24,888 nucleotides of DNA from Bacillota bacterium (GTDB lineage: Bacteria; Bacillota; Clostridia; Peptostreptococcales; Anaerovoracaceae): positions 1-24,888 of the forward strand of contig JAFWDF010000016.1 of assembly GCA_017534025.1 (NCBI GenBank), read 5' to 3'. Made by a program: the position numbers and the translations under genes. This document shows positions 1 to 8,074 of this stretch, piece after piece; position 1 is the stretch's first letter; every line of letters begins with the position of its first letter. Under the pieces are notes generated by a model. It saw nothing but the letters and a program-made list of their open reading frames with translations. It did no database searches and had not been told where the DNA came from.

Positions 1-2
1 GC

Positions 3-605
3 CATGTTCATGACGCGGACTGCCTGCGGATGATTCTGCCGGGCAGACAGCCGGCCTATCTGGGGCTGATCGGTTCCAGAAGACGTGTCAGAGGACTGTT
101 CGACATGCTGGAGGAAGAAGGCTTCAGCCGCGAATATATGGACCGGATCTGCACGCCGATCGGTCTGTCCATCGGTTCTGTTACGCCGGAGGAAATTGCC
201 ATTGCCATCGTAGCGGAAATCATTTCCTACAAGAGACTGCCGGAAAAGAATATCGATGACACCAGACATGTGAATTATTCCGACCTGGATCTCTATATGA
301 TGGATTATCTGGCGGAGAACCATGAGCCGAAAGCGATTGTCACGGTTATTCAGACCAAGGGATCGACGCCGCGCGGCGCCGGCGCCAAGATGGCGGTCAG
401 CCCGAGAGGCGACGTGACGGGCAGCATCGGCGGCGGGTGCAGTGAAGGCGCGGTCATCCGGGATGCCATCGATATTATCGGAACGGGCCAGTACAAGACA
501 GCTTTCATCGATATGACCGGGGAAGTGGCGGAATCCGAAGGTATGGTCTGCGGCGGCGTCATGTACGTGCTGATCGAAGACGGCAGTGAGCCGGAGTATC
601 GCTGA
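3..605 (+). CDS. XdhC/CoxI family molybdenum hydroxylase maturation protein (5' partial)
   Basis: The reading frame is open from base 3, so the gene starts upstream of the window. The visible 200 residues begin with an XdhC_C-type Rossmann segment (HVHDADCLR, LGLIGSRRR, then PIGLSIGSVTPEEIAIAI). A linker and an XdhC_CoxI-type segment follow (GSTPRGAGAKM, GSIGGGCSEG). Known family members bind molybdenum cofactor and help insert its sulfurated form into xanthine dehydrogenase-type hydroxylases; they act in the cytosol. In the usual architecture the CoxI segment comes first and the Rossmann segment last. Here a CoxI segment follows the Rossmann one, so the protein is either permuted or carries a second CoxI segment. 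It ends in TGA, and a cysteine desulfurase gene starts 21 bases later, which suggests one operon for cofactor sulfuration. Family assignment is firm; the hydroxylase served is unknown. Confidence 0.85.
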   Translation, partial: HVHDADCLRMILPGRQPAYLGLIGSRRRVRGLFDMLEEEGFSREYMDRICTPIGLSIGSVTPEEIAIAIVAEIISYKRLPEKNIDDTRHVNYSDLDLYMMDYLAENHEPKAIVTVIQTKGSTPRGAGAKMAVSPRGDVTGSIGGGCSEGAVIRDAIDIIGTGQYKTAFIDMTGEVAESEGMVCGGVMYVLIEDGSEPEYR

Positions 606-626
606 GGGATATAAGGAAAGCAGATT

Positions 627-1778
627 ATGGAATATAAAGATCTCATCTATATGGATAATGCCGCCACCACGCCGGTTTCGGACAGTGTGCTGGAGGCTAT
701 GCTGCCGTTTCTGAAGAATCAGTACGGCAATGCGTCGGCCGTTTACCGGATCGGCCGGGATGCGCACCAGGCTGTGGAGGACGCCCGCCGGCGGATCGCC
801 CGGGTACTGCATGCCGGCGCGATGGATATTTATTTCACGTCCTGCGGCACCGAGGCGGACAACTGGGCGCTGAAGGGCACGGCCCGGAAGCTGGCGGCGC
901 AGGGAAAAAAGCATATTATTACTACGAATATCGAACACCACGCGATTCTGCATTCCGCGGCGGCGCTGGAGGCGGAAGGCTTTGAAGTGACGTACCTTCC
1001 GGTGGATGAGAAAGGCCGCGTAACGCCGGAGCAGGTGGCGGCTGCCATCCGTCCGGATACGGCGCTGGTGTCGGTCATGCACGCGAACAATGAGATCGGC
1101 ACCATCATGCCGGTGGCAGAGATCGGCGCCATTTGCCGGGAAGCCGGTGTGTTGTTCCATACGGACGCGGTGCAGACGGCGGGAATTCTCCCGATCGATG
1201 TGGAAGCGATGAATATCGACATGCTGTCGGTGTCCGCGCATAAGTTCAACGGACCGAAGGGCGTCGGCGTGCTGTATTGCAGGCGGGGCATTTATCCGCA
1301 GAACTTCATGGACGGCGGCGCACAGGAAAGAGGCCACCGGGCAGGTACGGAAAATGTTGCCGGTATTGTCGGCATGGCCAGGGCGCTGGAAGATGCGGCG
1401 GCCGTGCGGGAAGAGGCAGCGGCGCGGATGGCTGTGATCCGGGATCATCTCCAGGAAGAACTCCTGAAGATACCTGACAGCCGGGTCAACGGCGACACGG
1501 AGCACCGCCTGCCGGGCACACTGAATATGTCTTTTGACGGAATTGACGGCCAGTCGCTTCTGTTCTCTCTGGACCTGAAAGGCGTGGAAGCCTCTTCGGG
1601 CTCCGCGTGTGCCTCCGGTTCTCTGGATCCGAGCCACGTGCTGCTGGCACTGGGACTGCCGTACGGGCAGGCGCACGGATCTCTCCGGCTCACGGTCGGA
1701 AAATACAATACCATGGAGGAAGCGGACCGGGTCATCGAAGCGGTGACAGAAACCGTCCGGGAACTCCGGGGAAAATAA
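627..1778 (+). CDS. cysteine desulfurase (NifS/IscS family)
   Basis: This is a PLP-dependent enzyme of 383 residues that removes sulfur (or selenium) from cysteine (or selenocysteine) as an enzyme-bound persulfide. Visible hallmarks are the N-terminal MDNAATTP, the substrate-site EHHA at about 103-106, HTDAVQ with Asp180, and the PLP lysine Lys206 in SAHKFNGPKG. The catalytic loop SSGSACASG carries Cys328, followed by the SHVLLALG region. Length is normal for the family. The ATG has an AAGGAAAG-like ribosome site a few bases upstream. No scaffold protein such as NifU/IscU follows. Its position just after an XdhC gene suggests it supplies sulfur to molybdenum hydroxylases rather than, or in addition to, general Fe-S assembly; that role is inference. 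A hairpin terminator follows at 1794-1818. Confidence 0.93.
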   Translation: MEYKDLIYMDNAATTPVSDSVLEAMLPFLKNQYGNASAVYRIGRDAHQAVEDARRRIARVLHAGAMDIYFTSCGTEADNWALKGTARKLAAQGKKHIITTNIEHHAILHSAAALEAEGFEVTYLPVDEKGRVTPEQVAAAIRPDTALVSVMHANNEIGTIMPVAEIGAICREAGVLFHTDAVQTAGILPIDVEAMNIDMLSVSAHKFNGPKGVGVLYCRRGIYPQNFMDGGAQERGHRAGTENVAGIVGMARALEDAAAVREEAAARMAVIRDHLQEELLKIPDSRVNGDTEHRLPGTLNMSFDGIDGQSLLFSLDLKGVEASSGSACASGSLDPSHVLLALGLPYGQAHGSLRLTVGKYNTMEEADRVIEAVTETVRELRGK

Positions 1779-1793
1779 CAGGAACGTACATAT

Positions 1794-1818
1794 AGGGCGC
1801 TTCGGCGCCCTGCTTTTT
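1794..1818 (+). terminator. intrinsic terminator with UUCG loop, directly before asnS
   Basis: A 6-bp GGGCGC/GCGCCC stem (1795-1800 and 1805-1810) is closed by the very stable C(UUCG)G tetraloop, with one extra A-T pair outside. TGC then TTTTT (1814-1818) follow. It ends the xdhC-nifS unit. The T-run touches the asnS ribosome binding site (GGGAG, 1819-1823), so it may also act as an attenuator for asnS. Confidence 0.8.
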
Positions 1819-1829
1819 GGGAGAGTATA

Positions 1830-3223
1830 ATGACTACGACAGATATCCGGGCAATTTTTGAGAATCCCGCTGCATTTGATAATAAGGAAATTAGGTATCC
1901 GGCTGGGTGCGCACCAACCGGAATTCCAAAAACTTCGGTTTTATTGAATTATCGGACGGTACCTGCTATAAAACACTGCAGGTTGTGTATGAGGAAGAGT
2001 ATCTGGATAATTTCGCCGAATTGGCAAAACTGACGGCCGCCTCCGCGGTATCATTTACAGGAAAGTTGATTCTGACGCCGGAGGGCCGGCAGCCCTTTGA
2101 ACTGCACCCGGTCCGGGCGGCAGTGGAAGCGGCTTCGGAAAAAGATTACCCGCTGCAGAAAAAGCGCCACAGTATGGAGTTCCTGCGGGAAATCGCACAT
2201 CTCCGGCCGCGCAGCAACACTTTTTCGGCTGTGTTCCGGGTACGTTCCATCGCGGCTTACGCCATTCACCGCTTCTTCCAGGAGCGCGGATTTGTGTATG
2301 TCCAGACACCGATCATTACCGGCAGCGACGCAGAGGGCGCCGGTGAAATGTTCCAGGTAACCACGCTGGATCCTTCGGCGGTACCGTTTGACAAAGCAGG
2401 CAGACCGGACTATTCCGGTGACTTTTTCGGCGGCCGCGCTTCCCTGGCCGTCAGCGGGCAGCTGGAAGCAGAGGCATTTGCCCTGGCTTTCCGGAAGGTG
2501 TACACATTCGGGCCGACTTTCCGGGCGGAAAATTCCAATACGGCCCGTCATGCCGCGGAATTCTGGATGGTAGAGCCGGAGATTGCATTTGCTGATCTGC
2601 AGGACGATATGCAGCTGGCAGAGGATATGACGCGGTATGTTATGCGTTACGTGCTGGACCACGCGCCGGATGAATATGACTTCTTCGACAAGCGCGTCGC
2701 GCCGGGCGTGCGGGAACGTATGGAACTCATTGCGGACAGCAACTTCGCCAGAGTCAGTTATTCCGATGCGGTGGACATACTGAAGAAGTCCGGGACGGCT
2801 TTTGAATACCCGGTGGAATGGGGCATTGACCTGCAGACAGAACACGAACGCTACCTCACCGACATCGTTTTCAAAAAGCCGGTCTTTGTGACGGATTATC
2901 CGAAGGACATCAAGGCCTTCTATATGCGGATGAACGATGACGGAAAGACTGTCGCGGCAGCGGATATGCTGGTGCCGGGCATTGGGGAGCTGATCGGCGG
3001 CAGCCAGCGTGAAGAACGTATGGATGTGCTGACCGCCCGCATGGAAGAACTGGGCATGCGCACGGAAGAGTACGACTGGTACCTGGATCTCCGGAAATAC
3101 GGCGGTGTGAAACACGCAGGATTCGGCCTGGGTTTTGAACGGCTGATCATGTATATCACCGGCATGGCAAACATCCGGGACGTACTGCCGTTCCCGAGAA
3201 CACCGGGTTCCCTCCGCTTCTGA
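1830..3223 (+). CDS. asnS: asparaginyl-tRNA synthetase, with an apparent 1-nt frameshift near 1895
   Basis: AsnRS is a class IIb cytosolic enzyme that charges tRNA-Asn using ATP. Translation from ATG 1830 (GGGAG site 6 bases upstream) gives MTTTDIRAIFENPAAFDNKEIR and then leaves the family alignment. The alignment resumes in the +2 frame at GWVRTNRNSKNFGFIEL. Adding one G at about 1894-1895 (AGGTATCC to AGGGTATCC) restores EIR-VSGWVRT and a 464-residue protein, the usual AsnRS length. Downstream parts are intact: the OB fold, motif 2 (FRAENSNTARH, about 231-241 in the repaired protein), the AsnRS-typical AEFWMVEPEIAF, and motif 3 (GFGLGFERL, about 431-439). The only in-frame start after the lesion is GTG 1907, which would cut into the anticodon-binding OB fold and lacks a clear ribosome site. 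The cause may be a sequencing or assembly error, a real mutation, or programmed shifting. Confidence 0.88.
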
Positions 3224-3254
3224 CGGCGGGGTGACTCCCGGGGGCGGAAATGCA

Positions 3255-3283
3255 TTGTAATAATCAATGATTCGGGATATAAT
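3255..3283 (+). promoter_or_regulatory. sigma-A-type promoter for the MBL-fold gene
   Basis: A -35 hexamer TTGTAA (3255-3260), a 17-base spacer and a perfect -10 TATAAT (3278-3283) lie in an AT-rich gap after asnS. Predicted transcription starts about 60 bases before the ATG at 3349. This makes the nuclease gene a separate unit from asnS. Confidence 0.6.
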
Positions 3284-3348
3284 AATTTTTACGGTAAATA
3301 CCTTGTGAATAATGTGCGGTCTTTGATGGCCGATAGGAGGATGGATTT

Positions 3349-5100
3349 ATGAATATCAGATTCTGCGGGGCGGCAGACGGAGTAACCGGATCCTGTCATC
3401 TGGTGACGACGGAGCGATATAAGTTCCTGCTGGATTGCGGGATGTTCCAGGGAAATAAGAAGAATGAGGCCAGAAACCGGCTTCCGTTCCCATTTGATCC
3501 TGCGGAACTGGATTTTGTCATTCTGAGCCATGCGCACGTAGATCATTGCGGACGTCTTCCGCTGCTGGTCAAGCAGGGTTTTCGCGGATATATTTACTGC
3601 ACGGATGCCACAGCTGATCTGGCGGAAATCATCCTGCGGGACAGCGCGTACATTCAGGAACGGGATACGGAATACAGAAATAAGAAGAACAAGCGTGGCG
3701 GCGGCTGGACGGAACCGCCGATCTATACGGTGAATGAAGCCATTGAGACTCTGAAATATCTGCATCCGGTATTATACGGAAGTAAGAAAGAGGTTGTCGA
3801 AGGCATAACCATCTGCTTCCGGGAAGCCGGCCATATTCTGGGTTCCTCTTCGGTGGAAATGTGGATTAAAGAAAAGGACGAACAGGGAAGAGACAGCGAG
3901 ACAAAGCTGGTATTCAGCGGGGATATCGGAACTTTCAACCGTCCGATCCTGCGGGATCCGCAGTATATTGACGAAGCCGATGTAGTAATCATGGAAACAA
4001 CATACGGCAATCGTCCGCTCGTGACCAGAAGAGACAATCTGGAGGAGCTGTCCGAAATTATCGTCCGGACCGTCAAACGGGGCGGTACGGTGGTGATCCC
4101 GGCATTTTCCGTCGGAAGAACGCAGGAGCTTCTCTTCGATATTAAATCCCTGTATGAAAAGGATAAGGTTTTCGCGGACGCCATGAAAGGCCGCAAGGTA
4201 TATGTGGACAGTCCGATGGCGGAAACCGCAACGGAGATCTATAAGAAGAATGCGCAGGTCTACGACGAAGAGTCCAGAGACATGCTGCTGCGGGGCGAGA
4301 ATCCGCTGAGCTTTGAAGGCCTGGAATTCACCAGGGATCTTTTCGATTCGCAGATGCTGAACAAAAATAAGGATCCGAAGGTCATCATTTCCGCCAGCGG
4401 CATGTGTGACGCCGGCCGCATCAAGCATCATCTCAAGCACAATCTGTGGGATGCGCGGAACAGTGTGGTCTTTGTAGGTTACCAGGCAGAAGGAACCCTC
4501 GGCCGGTATATTGCCGACGGAACGGAAGATGTGAAAATCTTCGGGGAAATGGTTCATGTGCGGGCGGAGATCTATGATCTGAAAGGTTTTTCCGGCCACG
4601 CGGATATGGACGGCCTGCTGAACTGGCTGGCTGCGATCCAGCCGCCTCCGCGGGCGGTGTTCCTCGTGCACGGCGAAGAGGATTCCAAGAAGGATTTTGC
4701 AGCGACTGTGGAACAGAAGCTCGGGATCAAGGCGATTCCGATTCTGGAAGAATGTTCCGTGAACATTGCCGAAGAGCTGTCCGTAAAGAAAGGACTCCGC
4801 AGCGAGGAAGACGCCCGACTGGAAGAAATCATGGACATGCGTTCCCGCCTGGCGGATATCCACCGGAATCTCGAACATATCCTTTATGTTACCCAGCTTT
4901 CCGCTGACGACTTTACCACGGAGGCGCGGATCCGCGACATTAACGATATCATCCTTCAGCTGGAGAAGGATACGCTCAATCTCAGTTCTGTCGTGACGGA
5001 TTACGATGTGAACAACCGGCGCGGCGCGAACTTTGAAGACGCCGCGAAAACAGCCGGGGAAGACACTGCGGAAGGGGCTGAAAACACCGCAGTACTTTAG
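3349..5100 (+). CDS. metallo-beta-lactamase/beta-CASP family RNase-type protein with RMMBL region
   Basis: This 583-residue cytosolic protein has the layout of CPSF/YSH1-like (COG1236-type) metal-dependent nucleases, which cleave RNA with two zinc ions. The MBL core has the metal motif SHAHVDHCG (His61, His63, Asp65, His66), GHILGS and FSGDIG. The beta-CASP part contains METTYGNR and GGTVVIPAFSVGRTQE. The RMMBL part has GFSGHAD with His417, then a VHGEE segment near 440. ATG 3349 has AGGAGG 8 bases upstream. A charged, probably helical extension of about 100 residues (from about 480) follows, ending in an Ala/Glu/Thr-rich tail. The catalytic residues look intact. Family members include mRNA-processing and ribosome-associated nucleases; the RNA target here cannot be read from sequence. 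Confidence 0.88.
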   Translation: MNIRFCGAADGVTGSCHLVTTERYKFLLDCGMFQGNKKNEARNRLPFPFDPAELDFVILSHAHVDHCGRLPLLVKQGFRGYIYCTDATADLAEIILRDSAYIQERDTEYRNKKNKRGGGWTEPPIYTVNEAIETLKYLHPVLYGSKKEVVEGITICFREAGHILGSSSVEMWIKEKDEQGRDSETKLVFSGDIGTFNRPILRDPQYIDEADVVIMETTYGNRPLVTRRDNLEELSEIIVRTVKRGGTVVIPAFSVGRTQELLFDIKSLYEKDKVFADAMKGRKVYVDSPMAETATEIYKKNAQVYDEESRDMLLRGENPLSFEGLEFTRDLFDSQMLNKNKDPKVIISASGMCDAGRIKHHLKHNLWDARNSVVFVGYQAEGTLGRYIADGTEDVKIFGEMVHVRAEIYDLKGFSGHADMDGLLNWLAAIQPPPRAVFLVHGEEDSKKDFAATVEQKLGIKAIPILEECSVNIAEELSVKKGLRSEEDARLEEIMDMRSRLADIHRNLEHILYVTQLSADDFTTEARIRDINDIILQLEKDTLNLSSVVTDYDVNNRRGANFEDAAKTAGEDTAEGAENTAVL

Positions 5101-5102
5101 GG

Positions 5103-5131
5103 TTGTATTTGATATAGTGTTGTGATAAAAT
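5103..5131 (+). promoter_or_regulatory. candidate promoter for the CYTH-domain gene
   Basis: TTGTAT (5103-5108), a 17-base spacer and TAAAAT (5126-5131) form a plausible sigma-A promoter just after the MBL-gene stop. It would give a leader of roughly 80 bases before ATG 5217. Confidence 0.45.
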
Positions 5132-5216
5132 GACTCGACATGCCCAAAAAGACAGCCGGCGCATTTCTTCGTAACAGAAGGAATGGGTCGGATTCTGTTT
5201 GGTCAAAGGAGTTTTT

Positions 5217-5864
5217 ATGGAAATTGAATTAAAGTATTCGATACCGGATCCTTCTGTGATCGACGAGTTGTGGAACAGCGATGTATTTCTTCAGTTCGGA
5301 GAAATTGATATTGATTCACAGGTTCAGATGAACGCTGTTTACTACGATACGCCGGACGGAGCCCTGCGGGGAGAACGGGCGGCGTTCAGAATACGACGGG
5401 AAAATGACCAGTCTGTGGCAACGCTGAAGTGGAACGACCACCAGTCCAGCGGTCTGTTTGAGCGGGAAGAACTGAATATCAAACTGACCGGCGAACGGTG
5501 CAGAAAGCCGGATCTCTGTCTTTTTTCAGAGAGCGCCGAAGGGAAGAAGCTGCAGCAGCTGGTGGGAGAAGAACCGCTGGTGGAAATTCTCCGCACGGAG
5601 TATCTGCGCCGGATCAAACGGGTGGATACGGGCACAGTCATCTTTGAAGCGGATCTGGACGTGGGTTCCATCGTGACCGAACGCGGAACCGTGGCGATCT
5701 GTGAGCTGGAACTGGAGCATTTTTCAGGCAGCCTGGACGAGATGAAGAAGATCGGCAGTACACTCGCAAAGCGGTTCGGCCTGCTGGAGGGTGTGGATTC
5801 CAAATTCAGCCGCGGGCTGAAGCTTCTGGACGGCGCGGAAGAACCGGACGATACCGGCCATTGA
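5217..5864 (+). CDS. CYTH-domain protein (inorganic triphosphatase / ThTPase-like)
   Basis: The 215-residue product opens with the CYTH signature ExExK (MEIELKY, Glu2, Glu4, Lys6). Alternating basic and acidic strands typical of the tunnel fold follow: YYDTPDGALR, AFRIRRE, ATLKW, FEREELN, LRRIKR, FEADLDVGSI, CELELEHF and the C-terminal SKFSRGLKLL. CYTH enzymes bind triphosphate groups with metal and hydrolyse tripolyphosphate or thiamine triphosphate; some are class IV adenylate cyclases. The substrate here is undetermined. I place the start at ATG 5217 because an AAAGGAG site lies 5 bases upstream. A TTG at 5199 in the same frame would put that ribosome site inside the coding region. No CHAD domain follows, so this is the single-domain type. 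Confidence 0.87.
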   Translation: MEIELKYSIPDPSVIDELWNSDVFLQFGEIDIDSQVQMNAVYYDTPDGALRGERAAFRIRRENDQSVATLKWNDHQSSGLFEREELNIKLTGERCRKPDLCLFSESAEGKKLQQLVGEEPLVEILRTEYLRRIKRVDTGTVIFEADLDVGSIVTERGTVAICELELEHFSGSLDEMKKIGSTLAKRFGLLEGVDSKFSRGLKLLDGAEEPDDTGH

Positions 5865-5936
5865 GCTGTTTATATATAGAAACTTTATTGCAATAGCATC
5901 CAAAATTCATTATTACTATCAGGAGGAACAAGCAGA

Positions 5937-7292
5937 ATGAAAGCGGAGTTTATCAGCAGAGAAATAAACACGATCAACATGAGAATGGAAGTCACTGCAG
6001 AGGAGCTGCAGGAAGAGATCGAAAAGATCTACAGAGCCAATAAGAAGAACATTACCATCCCGGGCTTCCGCAGAGGCAAGGCACCGAGATCGATCATCGA
6101 ACGCTACTATGGCAAGGGTGTTTTCCTGGAAGACGCAACTACCAATGTTTTTAATAAATTCTACGGACAGGCACTGGATCAGTTTGATTTTGAACCGGTT
6201 GACAATCCGGAAATCGAAGTGGTTGACGATAAGGTAGAGGAAGGTTCTCCGGTCGTATTTGACATCAAGTTCCTGACGACTCCGGAAGTACATCTTGATA
6301 AGTACAAGGGTATTGAAGTAACCGTTCCGCCAATTGTTGTAGGCGACAAGGATGTGGATCTTGCCCTGAAGGGAATTGCGCAGCGCAACGCCCGCCTGAT
6401 CCCGGTAGAACGCGCGGCTGAAAAAGATGATACCGTTACTATTGACTATAAGGGCTTCACAGATGACGGCACACAGTTTGAAGGCGGCACGGCGGAAGAT
6501 TTCCAGCTGAAGCTGGGCTCCGGCCGTTTCATTCCGGGTTTTGAAGACCAGGTAATCGGCGCTTCTGCAGGCGATCACGTGGAAGTCAGCGTGACATTCC
6601 CGCCGGAATATCCGGAACCGACTCTGGCCGGCCAGCCGGTTATCTTCGAGGTGGATGTCAAGGAAGTATTCGAAGAAGAACTGCCTGAGATCGATGACGA
6701 CCTGGCAAAGGAATGCAGCGAATACGACACACTGGAAGAGTGGAAAGTAGAGCTGCACGACAATATCGTTCAGAGCCGGGAAACTGCCAGAAGATCCATG
6801 ATCAGAAATGACGCCATGAAGTACATGAGCGATCACGCCATCATCGATATTCCGGAAGTAATGATCGACCACGAAGTAGACAAGCGTATGCGTGAGTTCG
6901 ACCAGCAGCTGAGCTATTCCGGCATGTCTCTGGAACAGTATCTGGAATCCGCACACGAAACCGTTGACGATTTCCGTTCCAACATTCGTGAAGATTCCGA
7001 ACGGATTCTGCGCAACAGCCTGATCGTACAGGACATTGCAAGAAGAGAAGGCTTGGAAGCCAGCGATGAGGAAGTGGATGAAGAAATCCGCAAGATGGGC
7101 ATCCAGTACGGACTCAAGCCGGAACAGATGAGAGATGTTGTCGGCAAGGATATTAAATATGTAATCAGAGACATCTGCGCCAAGAAGGCGATGGATCTGG
7201 TCGTTGAAGAAGCTGTCGTTACCGAATCCGGAGAAGCGGAAACTGCGGAAGAACCGACAGAAGCGGCCGTAGACGCAGGCGCAGAGCTCTAA
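5937..7292 (+). CDS. tig: trigger factor (ribosome-bound chaperone, peptidyl-prolyl isomerase)
   Basis: Trigger factor docks at the ribosomal exit tunnel and assists nascent-chain folding. The 451-residue product has the N-terminal ribosome-binding domain with the signature loop GFRRGK (43-48). An FKBP-type isomerase domain spans about 163-245 (DTVTIDYKGF, GSGRFIPGFE). The helical C-terminal chaperone domain reaches about residue 430, and a Glu/Ala/Thr-rich tail ends the protein. AGGAGG lies 10 bases before ATG 5937. It heads the tig-clpP-clpX-lon-engB cluster common in Clostridia, 74 bases before clpP. No convincing promoter is visible in the 72-base AT-rich gap upstream, though one is likely there. 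Confidence 0.96.
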   Translation: MKAEFISREINTINMRMEVTAEELQEEIEKIYRANKKNITIPGFRRGKAPRSIIERYYGKGVFLEDATTNVFNKFYGQALDQFDFEPVDNPEIEVVDDKVEEGSPVVFDIKFLTTPEVHLDKYKGIEVTVPPIVVGDKDVDLALKGIAQRNARLIPVERAAEKDDTVTIDYKGFTDDGTQFEGGTAEDFQLKLGSGRFIPGFEDQVIGASAGDHVEVSVTFPPEYPEPTLAGQPVIFEVDVKEVFEEELPEIDDDLAKECSEYDTLEEWKVELHDNIVQSRETARRSMIRNDAMKYMSDHAIIDIPEVMIDHEVDKRMREFDQQLSYSGMSLEQYLESAHETVDDFRSNIREDSERILRNSLIVQDIARREGLEASDEEVDEEIRKMGIQYGLKPEQMRDVVGKDIKYVIRDICAKKAMDLVVEEAVVTESGEAETAEEPTEAAVDAGAEL

Positions 7293-7366
7293 AATGAACC
7301 GGGCGCCCGGCTGATGCAGGAGGCAGGGCCGTCAGGTTTCAGGAAAGGGAGAAAGGGAAAATTCAT

Positions 7367-7951
7367 ATGGCATTGATACCTATGGTCATCGAACAGACGG
7401 CCAACGGGGAACGTTCCTTTGATATTTATTCCAGACTGTTGCGGGACCGGATTATTTTTCTGGGGGAAGAAGTCAATGAGCATACGGCAGGCCTGATCGT
7501 AGCGCAGCTTTTATTCCTCGAATCGGAGGATCCCGACAAAGACATTAACTTTTACATCAGCAGCCCCGGCGGGTCGGTATCCGCCGGGCTGGCTATCTAT
7601 GATACCATGCAGTATATCCGTCCGGACGTGACGACAATCTGCATCGGAATGGCCGCCAGCATGGGCGCGTTTCTGCTGTCCTCCGGCGCAAAAGGCAAGC
7701 GGTTTGCGCTTCCGAATTCCGAAATCATGATCCATCAGCCGCTCGGCGGCGCGCAGGGGCAGGCTTCCGACATCAAGATTCAGGCGGAGCATATTCTGAA
7801 GATCAGACAGACCCTGAACCGGATCCTGGCAGAAAATACCGGACAGACTCTGGAACGCATCGAGCAGGATACGGAACGCGACAATTATCTCAGCGCGGAA
7901 GAAGCGCTGGAGTACGGACTGATCGACCGGATTATCCGGAACAGACAGTAG
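7367..7951 (+). CDS. clpP: ATP-dependent Clp protease proteolytic subunit
   Basis: ClpP forms the 14-mer serine protease chamber that works with ClpX or other Clp ATPases. The 194-residue sequence starts MALIPMVIEQ. The catalytic triad is visible: Ser98 in GMAASMGAF, His123 in EIMIHQPLGG, and Asp172 in ERDNYLSAEEA. The handle-helix and SSPGGSVSAG segments are also present. The length is standard, with at most a very short propeptide. The upstream purine-rich AAAGGGA serves as the ribosome site. It sits between tig and clpX, as in many Bacillota. A structured 123-base spacer separates it from clpX. Confidence 0.97.
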   Translation: MALIPMVIEQTANGERSFDIYSRLLRDRIIFLGEEVNEHTAGLIVAQLLFLESEDPDKDINFYISSPGGSVSAGLAIYDTMQYIRPDVTTICIGMAASMGAFLLSSGAKGKRFALPNSEIMIHQPLGGAQGQASDIKIQAEHILKIRQTLNRILAENTGQTLERIEQDTERDNYLSAEEALEYGLIDRIIRNRQ

Positions 7952-7986
7952 CGGGCCGGCTGAAAAAATGTGTGATTAAAAGGGGA

Positions 7987-8045
7987 AAGGGCAGGGAATA
8001 TATACTGTGCTGCGCGGGCACTGGCCCGCCGGCGCAAATGCCCTT
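7987..8045 (+). other. nested stem-loop in the clpP-clpX spacer
   Basis: An outer 7-bp stem AAGGGCA (7987-7993) / TGCCCTT (8039-8045) encloses an inner 6-bp GCGGGC/GCCCGC stem (8014-8019, 8024-8029) with an ACTG loop. No T-run follows, so it is not a standard terminator. It ends 18 bases before the clpX AGGAGG. A role in mRNA processing or in setting the ClpP:ClpX ratio is inference. Confidence 0.45.
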
Positions 8046-8074
8046 ACATTAAGAGAGAAAAACAGGAGGTCTTA

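Noticed and set aside
1907..1909. GTG 1907 as the true asnS start
   Set aside because: It has no proper ribosome site, removes the first OB-fold strand, and ignores the well-placed ATG 1830 with GGGAG and family-like N-terminal codons.
2051..3115. Long minus-strand open frame opposite asnS
   Set aside because: It is antisense to conserved AsnRS sequence, has no family-like motifs, and is rich in His, Arg and Cys as expected of a shadow frame in GC-rich DNA.
5199..5201. TTG 5199 as the start of the CYTH gene
   Set aside because: The AAAGGAG ribosome site would lie inside the coding region; ATG 5217 puts ExExK at its usual position.
5865..5936. TTGCAA-17-TATTAC as a tig promoter
   Set aside because: The start would fall inside the AGGAGG at 5921-5926, so the mRNA would lack a ribosome site. 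No CIRCE or CtsR-like operator is visible either.
7299..7310. 12-base palindrome CCGGGCGCCCGG after tig as a terminator
   Set aside because: There is no T-run, and the hairpin would be only 4 bp with a GCGC loop.
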